The position numbers and the translations under genes are program-made. A DNA stretch of 64,000 nucleotides, taken from the NCBI GenBank assembly GCA_002428525.1, contig DIWU01000014.1, forward strand, positions 34,977 through 98,976, written 5' to 3'. The stretch's first letter is position 1. Every line of letters starts with the position of its first letter. This document shows positions 26,030 through 33,500 of the stretch, in pieces. The notes beneath the pieces were generated by a model, which saw nothing but the letters and a program-made list of their open reading frames with translations, did no database searches and was not told the DNA's origin. The DNA is from a bacterium UBP14_UBA6098. GTDB lineage: Bacteria > UBP14 > UBA6098.

Positions 26030-26155
26030 CGGGCGGCGTCGGGCCGCGAATCGCGGCGGGGCGTGGCGCGCATTCGATAGCGGTTTATACATCTATTTCA
26101 GCGCGCGCCGCGCCCCCGGCGACCTGCCGAGGGCGGGTCGCACCGACGCCGCCCG
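26030..26155. repeat. cloverleaf-type palindromic element, copy B
   Basis: Lies in the 314-base spacer between clpC and pta. The outer stem is a perfect 13 bp: CGGGCGGCGTCGG 26030-26042 with CCGACGCCGCCCG 26143-26155. Inside are a 6-bp hairpin with loop AAT (26043-26057), a 14-bp stem with one G-T pair (26058-26071/26103-26116) enclosing about 31 nt, and a third 6-bp hairpin (26119-26124/26136-26141). The order and loop sizes match copy A although the arm sequences differ. Confidence 0.85.
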
Positions 26156-26171
26156 AGCATTGTCGAAATAA

Positions 26172-26197
26172 AAGGGCACCTCTCGCGAGATGCCCTT
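26172..26197 (-). terminator. Rho-independent terminator of pta
   Basis: On the minus strand AAGGGCA pairs with TGCCCTT, enclosing the palindrome TCTCGCGAGA, followed by TTTATTT, 22 bases past the pta stop. Confidence 0.8.
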
Positions 26198-26218
26198 AAC
26201 TTAGCGGATCAATTTGAG

Positions 26219-27205
26219 TTATGCTATAAGAAGCCCGATAGCGGCGACATTGACGATATCGTCAACGGAGCAACCGCGGGAGAGATCGTTCGCCGGTTTG
26301 GCGAGGCCCTGAATGAAGGGGCCGACCGCCTCGGCGCCGGCGAGGCGCTGAGTCAGCTTGTAACCGATATTTCCGGCATCGAGATCGGGGAAGACGAGGA
26401 CATTAGCCTTGCCGGCGACCTCGCTACCGGGCGCTTTCGAAGCGCCAATCTTCTCGATGAGCGCCGCATCGGCCTGAAGCTCGCCATCGACCTTGAGATC
26501 CGGGCGGAGCTTTTTAACAATCTCGAGTGCGGCGAGGACCTTGTCGATGTCCTCGTGTTTGCTACTGCACTTCGTCGAGAAGCTGAGCATTGCAACATAA
26601 GGCTCGATGCCGAGGAGCTTCTTTGAATTGTCGGCGCTGGCTATCGCGATAGAGGCGAGTTGCTCGGGGTCGGGGTTCGGGATGACCGCACAATCTGCGA
26701 ATATTATCGGATATTCTTTTTGACCGCGGAATTCGGGCATAACCATAATGAAATAGCTCGAAACAGCCTTGATCCCCTCGGCGACTCCGACAACCTGAAG
26801 CGCGGCCTTGAGGACATTGCCGGTGGAGTTCTTAGCGCCGGCGATATTGGCATCGACAATCCCCTTGCGAAGCATCATCGCGCCCCAGAAAAGCGGGTCG
26901 AGCATTGTCTCGCGGGCCTGCTCGATCGTCACGCCCTTGTGTGCGCGGAGTCTGTGAAATTCCGCGGCGAACTCCTCGTGACCGGCCGCGCCCGGTTCCA
27001 CGATTTTCGCAAGCGATATATCGGCGCCCTCGCTTCGAGCCAGCTCATGAACCGCCTCCGGTTTCCCAACGATAAATACTTCACAGATCTTATTCTTTGT
27101 CAATATCTCGGCGGCATGCATCATCCGCGGCTCATCGCCCTCCGGAAGAACAACCTTGCCGCCCTTGGCCTTAGCTCTCGCCTTGAAATCTTCGAGCATT
27201 TTCAT
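26219..27205 (-). CDS. pta: phosphate acetyltransferase
   Basis: Converts acetyl-CoA and phosphate to acetyl phosphate, the first step of acetate formation and ATP recovery when joined to acetate kinase (not in this window). The 328-residue protein is the short Pta form without the N-terminal DRTGG domain. Family features include [19 protein letters not shown] at the start, [38 protein letters not shown], and the C-terminal [29 protein letters not shown]. In [10 protein letters not shown] the usual Gly after Lys is Cys. Its upstream region is occupied by cloverleaf copy C. Confidence 0.93.
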   Translation of the reverse strand: MKMLEDFKARAKAKGGKVVLPEGDEPRMMHAAEILTKNKICEVFIVGKPEAVHELARSEGADISLAKIVEPGAAGHEEFAAEFHRLRAHKGVTIEQARETMLDPLFWGAMMLRKGIVDANIAGAKNSTGNVLKAALQVVGVAEGIKAVSSYFIMVMPEFRGQKEYPIIFADCAVIPNPDPEQLASIAIASADNSKKLLGIEPYVAMLSFSTKCSSKHEDIDKVLAALEIVKKLRPDLKVDGELQADAALIEKIGASKAPGSEVAGKANVLVFPDLDAGNIGYKLTQRLAGAEAVGPFIQGLAKPANDLSRGCSVDDIVNVAAIGLLIA

Positions 27206-27300
27206 AGTGTCGCCCCTTATCTAAATTGCATGTTGATTTGGTCGAATAAATATATTGATAATCGTCAAACGCGCAAACAAAATCAGAGCTTTCTTCGCAA

Positions 27301-27393
27301 CCCCGGGCGTCGGCCCGACCGATGGTCGGCGCGAGGCGGCCGATCGAAGATTTCCGCAAAACCGACATTTTCTTCGGCCGCCTCGCCGGCGCC
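27301..27393. repeat. cloverleaf-type palindromic element, copy C (shortened)
   Basis: Between pta and the broken dinB gene. GGCGTCGG (27306-27313) pairs with CCGGCGCC (27386-27393) with one G-T pair as the outer stem; inside are a 6-bp hairpin with loop GAT (27315-27320/27324-27329) and a perfect 13-bp stem (27331-27343/27374-27386) with a 30-nt loop. The third small hairpin and the distal outer stem seen in the other copies are missing on the dinB side. The loop contains GAAGATTTCCGCAAA; the complement of the copy D loop has GAAAGATTTCCGAAAA. Confidence 0.7.
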
Positions 27394-27530
27394 GCGCTCA
27401 CGACGGCCCTTTCCCCCGCACCGCCGACCACCACGACCGGCAGGCCCTTCAAGCTCGGCCTCATCATAATCTCGACCGAGGCGAAAAAGGCGTCCATATC
27501 GACAAGCATTATCTCGCGTGGCGCGCTCAT
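27394..27530 (-). pseudogene. dinB: N-terminal remnant of DNA polymerase IV (dinB)
   Basis: ATG 27530 overlaps the umuC stop as ATGA. The first 46 codons read [20 protein letters not shown]... GLPVVVVGGAGERAVVSAA, a clear DinB N-terminus including the metal-binding DMD and the KPVVVGG..RGVVSAA strand. Homology stops right after VVSAA, where DinB should continue with SYEAR; instead the frame enters cloverleaf copy C and runs on as unrelated residues toward pta. Fingers, palm, little finger and the catalytic DE pair are all gone, so no polymerase can be made. The fragment was the last gene of the SOS operon. Confidence 0.85.
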
Positions 27531-28786
27531 ATCGCCCTCGGGAGTTCGTCCCAATCGGTCGTGTAGGCGGGGGATTTCATCTCGCGCCGCATATGCCATG
27601 CGGCTCCGAGGCCGGTCGCGGCGGGCACGACCGTATCCCTTCCGAAGCGGTGGTTCAGCTCGTCCATAACGGAAATCGCGTTCTCGTTCCGGCCGCGCAT
27701 CGCCGTGTCGAAGAGGTTTGTTTGAACCGAATCCGCGGGGACAACTCCGGTCGCGGTGACCGCGGCCTTTTTGTAGCGATAACCCGCGCGGAAGATTCGC
27801 TCGAGGCCGCTTGCCGCATAGTCGATGATCTCCGATGTGTCCGATGTTGCGACCGGGAAGGTCCTTGTAAGGTGCGCCGAATACTGCGGGTCTTCCTCGC
27901 GAAAGCGGTTGGTTGTGATATATATATCGATCGCGCCGGCGACTGATTCTTGACCTCGGAGCTTCTCGGCGACGCGCGCGGAGTAGGACGCGACGGCCTC
28001 CTTCAGCTCCCGAAGTTCTTCGACAGGCCGTCCGAAAGAACGCGAGAAACATATCCCCTGCTTGGGCGGGGGCGCCATATCGAGCGGAATGCACGATATT
28101 CCTCGAAGTTCCAGCACGGTTCGGAGAAGCGTGACGCCGAACTCCTTGCGTATAATCTGCTCGTTCGCCCTCGAAAGATCGAGCGCGCTATTTATGCCCA
28201 TATTTCGAAGTCGCTTGGACAGTCTGCGCCCGACGCCCCAAATATCGATGATGTCGGTCGCTTCGAGGGCCTTTTCTCGAAACCTCGATTTGAAAAGGTC
28301 GAGAACGCCGCCCGCCTTTGGCGATTTTTTCGCGATTCGATTTGCGATCTTGGCGAGGGTTTTTGTTTCGGCTATTCCAACAGATACCGGCAGGCCGGTC
28401 CATGTGTAGATTCGGCGCTTTATCCGCCTTCCTTCCGCGTCGAGATCGTCGGTGCCGTCGAGGCCGACGAAGGCCTCGTCTATCGAATAAACCTCGATGT
28501 CGGGCGAGAAGCCGCGGAGTATGTCCATAACGCGCGCGGACATATCGCCGTAAAGCTCGTAGTTCGAGGAGAACACCCTCACGCCCTTTCGGGCCAGCTC
28601 GGCTTTGATCTTGAAATACGGCCCCCCCATCTCGACGCCGAGGGCCTTGGCCTCCGCCGACCGCGCGATGATGCAACCGTCGTTGTTGGAGAGCACGACT
28701 ACCGGCCTGTTCTTGAGGTCTGGCCGGAAGACCTTCTCACAGGAGGCGTAGAAGCTATTGCAGTCGATGAGGGCGTATATCTTCAT
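27527..28786 (-). CDS. umuC: DNA polymerase V subunit UmuC
   Basis: A 419-residue Y-family translesion polymerase. N-terminal [22 protein letters not shown] and [22 protein letters not shown] are diagnostic of UmuC, and [10 protein letters not shown] carries the catalytic acidic pair. A helix-hairpin-helix segment ([17 protein letters not shown]) and the C-terminal DUF4113-like region ([17 protein letters not shown]...) follow. It works with UmuD' after SOS induction. The umuD-umuC gap is 108 bases with no separate promoter that I can see; the 3' end is coupled to the dinB remnant. Confidence 0.95.
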   Translation of the reverse strand: MKIYALIDCNSFYASCEKVFRPDLKNRPVVVLSNNDGCIIARSAEAKALGVEMGGPYFKIKAELARKGVRVFSSNYELYGDMSARVMDILRGFSPDIEVYSIDEAFVGLDGTDDLDAEGRRIKRRIYTWTGLPVSVGIAETKTLAKIANRIAKKSPKAGGVLDLFKSRFREKALEATDIIDIWGVGRRLSKRLRNMGINSALDLSRANEQIIRKEFGVTLLRTVLELRGISCIPLDMAPPPKQGICFSRSFGRPVEELRELKEAVASYSARVAEKLRGQESVAGAIDIYITTNRFREEDPQYSAHLTRTFPVATSDTSEIIDYAASGLERIFRAGYRYKKAAVTATGVVPADSVQTNLFDTAMRGRNENAISVMDELNHRFGRDTVVPAATGLGAAWHMRREMKSPAYTTDWDELPRAI

Positions 28787-28894
28787 GCGCGGCTGTCACG
28801 GTTTTTGCTGAGTTCATTGGTTGCTTTTACAGGGATTTCGGGCGCAAAAACCCCCTCCGCGGCACCGCCCGACACCCGCGCCAGCCTGAGACTT

Positions 28895-29311
28895 TCATGG
28901 GGTCTCGCGTATCACAGCGGTGACCACTCCCCATATCTCGAAATCGTCGGGCTCGGCGACATGAATGGGCGAGAAACTCGGGTTTTCCGGGATCAGTGTG
29001 ACCGTTTCGTTTTCGATGAGGAGCCTTTTGACAGTAAGCTCGCCGGCGAGTGAGGCTATGATTATCTTTCCGGATCGGGGCTCGATCGACCTATCGACAA
29101 TCAGGAGGTCGCCGTCGAGGATAGCGGCGCCGGTCATCGATTCGCCGGTGACGCGGACGAAGAATGTCGCCGAGGGGCGGCGGATGAGATGTTCGTTGAG
29201 GTCGAGGCGCCTTTCGATATAGTCTTGAGCCGGCGAGGGGAAGCCCGCGGCAACCCTCGACAGCATCAGCGGCGGCCTCGCTATATTTTCTGAAGTGCGG
29301 AGATCTTCCAT
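28895..29311 (-). CDS. umuD: UmuD, self-cleaving SOS mutagenesis protein
   Basis: A 138-residue S24-family protein. The self-cleavage site is Ala22-Gly23 (RVAAGFPSP), the nucleophile Ser58 is in VTGESM and the general base Lys95 in ELTVKRLL; each is two residues earlier than in the Escherichia coli protein (24-25, 60, 97). It has no DNA-binding domain, so it is UmuD rather than LexA. RecA-stimulated cleavage would yield UmuD', which activates UmuC. The start overlaps the upstream small gene by 31 bases, which suggests translational coupling. Confidence 0.94.
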   Translation of the reverse strand: MEDLRTSENIARPPLMLSRVAAGFPSPAQDYIERRLDLNEHLIRRPSATFFVRVTGESMTGAAILDGDLLIVDRSIEPRSGKIIIASLAGELTVKRLLIENETVTLIPENPSFSPIHVAEPDDFEIWGVVTAVIRETP

Positions 29312-29559
29312 TGCATCTTCTCGCTATCGAAGAGGATTTCGGCCATCTCGCCGCCCGGGAGGACGGCGGAGTAGTGATAGATCGGGTATGCCCCGCGGTG
29401 CGTCACCCAGCGGTAGGTAATCCTTCCGATATCGATCCTTCCGCCGTCGATCTTGATTGCCAGCGGAACCGGCCCGTTCTCGTCGAACCTGACGAGAGCG
29501 GAGACTTTGTTCGGGGAGAACTCTGCGCGCGGCCCTTGAAACATATGCACCTTTTGCAT
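29281..29559 (-). CDS. small protein of the SOS operon, DUF6504-like
   Basis: A 92-residue protein with alternating strands: ALVRFDENGPVPLAIKIDGG, IGRITYRWVTHRG, YHYSAVLPGGEMAEILFDSEKMQWKISAL. The pattern of a basic strand, a Trp-containing strand and a final W-K strand resembles the small DUF6504-type proteins encoded with translesion polymerases, but the match is by eye and uncertain. ATG 29559 has AAGGG upstream; ATG 29544 is an alternative. It lies between DUF72 and umuD within an operon controlled by a LexA box, so a role in DNA damage response is likely. Confidence 0.7.
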   Translation of the reverse strand: MQKVHMFQGPRAEFSPNKVSALVRFDENGPVPLAIKIDGGRIDIGRITYRWVTHRGAYPIYHYSAVLPGGEMAEILFDSEKMQWKISALQKI

Positions 29560-29583
29560 TGCGCCCTTCGCGGAGGGCGCGGA

Positions 29584-30399
29584 TTATATCAGCCCCATCC
29601 GGCCGCCTTGCGGAAAGGTGCTCTGTCCTAAGAGTTCCTTCATCGCGAGGGCGTTTCGGACCGCGCTTCCGCCGTGGCAGTTGTTGAAGAAGACGAAAAC
29701 GCGGGTCACTGCGTCGGGCAGGCCGTGAATTCGGGAGATGATCTCGCCGAGCTCGGTTTTGTTGTAGTTGTAATCGTAACGGAGCTTTCCGCCGTCGGAC
29801 CACCATTTGGAGGCGTCTCTGCCGTGAAGGCGGATATAGGCCGCCTCGCCGGAGGATATGACCTTTCGGCTCATTAGCTGGGGCATCGCCGGTTCGTCGG
29901 GGGAAACCCAGCCGATATCGAGGCCTCGGATCAGCTCGACCGACTCGGGGTTGTCCCAAGAGGAATGGCGGAACTCGACGAACAGGGGGATATTCGGGAG
30001 GTTCTCGCGGGCGAAGGCGAGGTATTCCTCCGCGGCCTCGGAGCGCCGAAATCCGAAGGGGAACTGGGCTAAAAGGGCCTCGGCTCTATCGGTCTCGGTC
30101 AGCTCGGCGAGCCGCTCGGAGAACTGCTCGAAGGGGGCAAGGCTGTTGTCGCGCTTATGTGTAATCTCGCCGGGAACCTTGACCGAAAAGCGGAAATCCG
30201 GCGGTGTGATCTGCGCCATCCGCGCGAGCGCCCCCGGGCGCGGGACAGCGTAATAGGAGGAGTTTATCTCCACGGCCGAGAAGAACTGGGCGTAGTAGGG
30301 CAACCAATGCCTCTGCGCGATCTTTTCGGGGTAGAAAACGCCCTTCCAGTCGTCGAAGGTGAACCCGCTGGTTCCGATAATTATTTCCCGTTCGGTCAT
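29584..30399 (-). CDS. DUF72 family protein
   Basis: A 271-residue TIM-barrel-like protein of the DUF72 (YecE) family: IIIGTSGFTFDDWKGVFYPE at the N-terminus, EINSSYYAVPRPGALARMA, FSVKVPGEITHKR, FVEFRHSSWDNPE and the C-terminal VFVFFNNCHGGSAVRNAL. The biochemical role of the family is not established. An in-frame ATG at 30426 overlaps the LexA box and would be upstream of the expected transcription start, so ATG 30399 was chosen. As first gene of the SOS operon it would be damage-induced. Confidence 0.92.
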   Translation of the reverse strand: MTEREIIIGTSGFTFDDWKGVFYPEKIAQRHWLPYYAQFFSAVEINSSYYAVPRPGALARMAQITPPDFRFSVKVPGEITHKRDNSLAPFEQFSERLAELTETDRAEALLAQFPFGFRRSEAAEEYLAFARENLPNIPLFVEFRHSSWDNPESVELIRGLDIGWVSPDEPAMPQLMSRKVISSGEAAYIRLHGRDASKWWSDGGKLRYDYNYNKTELGEIISRIHGLPDAVTRVFVFFNNCHGGSAVRNALAMKELLGQSTFPQGGRMGLI

Positions 30400-30419
30400 T
30401 TGCGCCCCAGTCGATAAAT

Positions 30420-30433
30420 CGAACATTTGTTCG
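30420..30433. promoter_or_regulatory. LexA-type SOS box
   Basis: CGAACATTTGTTCG is an exact match to the CGAAC-N4-GTTCG box known from Gram-positive and several other phyla. It lies just downstream of the -10 box of the DUF72-umuDC promoter, where a repressor would block initiation. Confidence 0.88.
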
Positions 30434-30436
30434 CTT

Positions 30437-30466
30437 ATATTATGGAGACTTTATCGGAAAAGTCAA
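30437..30466 (-). promoter_or_regulatory. sigma70-like promoter of the SOS operon
   Basis: On the minus strand TTGACT (30466-30461) and TAATAT (30442-30437) are 18 bases apart, directly followed by the LexA box. Confidence 0.65.
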
Positions 30467-30501
30467 GGGCGAAAATCAACCGGCTTTTTTCGACATACAG
30501 G

Positions 30502-33500
30502 CTATCTCGCGATATGGACAGTCCCCTTGCAGAGAACCTCGCCGCCGCGGATAACGAGATAGACATAGATGCCCTTCGGGAGGGGATTTCCGGCGAGGTC
30601 TCGGCCGTCCCAGCTCGAGATATCCTCGAGCTTCGCGGCCAATCTTCCGCGGGCGTCGTAAATCTCGATCTTTGCGCCCTCGAGCGACATCCCCGGATAG
30701 GTAAATTTGACCTCGTCGTTCACGAGATCGCTGTTGGGGGAGAAGGGATTCGGCCGCGCGGAGCAGTCCTTCGAGACGATATCGAGGCTCGCGCAGGCGG
30801 AGTTGTTGGCCTCGTTGGATTCGAAGATATTGTCGTAGGCGTCGAGGGCGAGACAGATCGGCGCGCCGGAAAGAATATTCGGCTCGAGGCTCGAGATGAC
30901 GAGACTTTCGCGAATCGTGTCGCCGGGCGCGAGGCCGATATACTCGGTCGATTTGAGAACCGAAGCGCCCGCGCGAATCTCCACGAAGGTGCCGGGCAAA
31001 ACCCCTGTGCCGCTATAGAAACCGATTCCCTCGAAGACGAACGAGTCGCCCTCGGAAACCGTCGAGGGCGAGAGCGAGACGAACTCGCCGGAGGTCCATA
31101 GATCGGGGAGAAGCTCGACATTGTAGAGCCAGCAGGAATCGAGGGCGTTAGGCTCGCAGAGATCGGGCGAGTCGAGGATTGAATCGAGGCAAACAAGCAC
31201 CTCCTCGCCGGGGACGAACGACGACTCGGGGATTAGGTTCAGCTCGGCGCCGTTCCAGCTGAGATAGCCGTCGCCGGGGAAATATCGACTGCCGTTGACG
31301 ATAAGGCTCAGCGAGGATTCCGCGATGCCGGAACCGCTATCGGCGAGAAACACCGATATTGTGATGCCCGCGCCGATTAGGCTTCCCGGGGCGGGCACTA
31401 TCGAGACAACCGCCGGCGGCGAGTAATCGACGAGGTAGGTGACGCAAACCGCGCTGTCGGAGGGGTTCCCGAGCATATCGGACGCGCGGACGCAGACAGT
31501 TATTGTATCGCCGTCCAAGGGGCCGCCCGCGGGCATGTAAAATAGGCTGTCGCCGCGGAAAACCCATTCGGTCGAGGCCTCGCCGTTCACAGTAAGCCCG
31601 ATGCTCGCGGTATCGATCCCCTCGGGGTCGAAAAGCGTGAGGGCCGCGCCCTGCCCGAGGCACGCGCTCCAAAGCGAATCCGCCGCCGGCTCGACGACCG
31701 CGATCTCCGGCCCGCCGGTGACGATGAAGAACTCCCAGCAGAGCAAATCGGCGTTCGCCCCGCAGTAGAGCGCTAAATCCGCCGCTCGAACACACACCGT
31801 GACCGTGTCGCCGCCGAGCCAGAACATCCCGATGTCCGAGGGCTCGAAGCCAAGGGTATCGTCGCTAAGACTTGCGCCGACAACGGCACCGTCAATTGTC
31901 ATCTCGATAGAGTCGCTATCGAGGCCGGCGATCTCGTCCCAAAGGCGAAGCCGAATACTCGGCGCGATTTCCGCGATCGCCCCTGTGGGCGTAGGGTCTG
32001 CGAAGACCGGCGGCGCGAGATCAACCACAAAAACGACGCAAACCGTATCCTCGATATGAACCCCAAAGCTATCCGCGGCATCGACGAGGCAAAGCTCGAT
32101 CGTATCGCCGTTTATCCATGGCGAAATCGGTGTGAAAAATAGGGAGTCCCCCGCAAAGCTAATCTCCGCGCTATGCGAGGTGAAATCGGAGGTGTCGTTC
32201 AAAACGACATGTATATAATCGCGCGTGGCGGCGCCGCTGAAAAACCAGACCGCTGTTTGAAGCGAACAGCTCGTCGCCGCGCCGTCGAGGGGATAAATTG
32301 CCTCGGCCGAAAGCGCGCTCAACTCGATATAGAACTCGCAACAAGCGAGCGTGTCGTTTTCGCCGGTGCAGAAATCCGCGGAATCGGCCGTATAAACGCA
32401 ATATCGGACCGTGTCGCCGTCGCGCCAAACCGTGTCGATAATCGCCGGCGTGATCGCGGTTGTGTCCGAGGTGATCGGGAGGCTGTCTGCGCCGAGTATT
32501 AGCCATGTTCGGCCGAAATAGACCGGGGAAAGATCATCGGCGAGCGCAAAGATAATCCCGGCAAGGCTATCGCGGAGGACGCTCGAGCACGGCGGCTCGA
32601 GGAAAACGACCTCCGGCGGTGACAGGTCGATTGTGAAATCCGCGCAGACCGCCGCGGGAAGGGCGTTTCCGAAAAGGTCGTAAACCGAATCGAGACATAC
32701 CGAATGCGCGCCCTCGACCCAATCCGACAGCGGGGTGAAAACCAGAACGCCCGTGAAATCTAACTCCAAGGCCGGATCGAGCGCGGAGAAAACCGCGCCG
32801 TCCGCGGAAACCCATATCCTCGTAGAGTCGATGCCGGTTTCGCCGTCCGAAAGGAACCATTCGACCCGCTGATCCGCGCAGGCCGAACCCGCGCCGATAA
32901 AGGGCGAGAGTAAAATTGCCTCGGGCGGCACAGTGTCGGCGATTACAAAACTCCAGCTCGTGTCGAGGCGGTTTGGTTCGCAGTAATCGACTATGTCCCA
33001 TATAGTTAGCTCGACGAGAACGGTGTCGCCATAGGCGAAGCTGTCCGGTGAGAGGCCGATATCAAAGACAATAGTATCGCCGGAAAGCGAGGTGTAGGGC
33101 GAACCCGCGCCGCCGTCGATCCCGCCGGCGGAAAGCGCGAAGCTTGTGAAATCGACGCCTCCGAGCAAGTCGTTCGGCAGAATCTTTATAATCGGGCTTC
33201 TCGAGCTTGTCGAGGGGAAGGGCGAAGCGAATTCCACGACCGGCGGCGAAAGGTCGATTATCATCGTGTCGCCGATTGCCGCCGTGAAAGAGTCTCCGCT
33301 CTCATCGACCAGCAAAAGCAGATGGAACGGCACTATCTCGCCGTCATCGAAGCAAACCGAGCCATCAGCGTTCCAAACGAGCGATTCGCCGACTGCAAAG
33401 TATTGAAAAACCGAGTCCTCCGCCGTCCAAACCTCTTCGCCGACAAAAAGGGTGATCAGTGAGTCGATAATTGGTATTTCGGTACCAATATACCATATTA

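Noticed and set aside
26719..27469. Plus-strand frame opposite pta (to 269 residues)
   Set aside because: Antisense to a well-matched phosphate acetyltransferase and to cloverleaf copy C.
27171..28094. A 307-residue frame covering the dinB remnant
   Set aside because: Its first 188 residues are a shadow of umuC; only the segment from ATG 27530 is meaningful, and it is broken after 46 codons.
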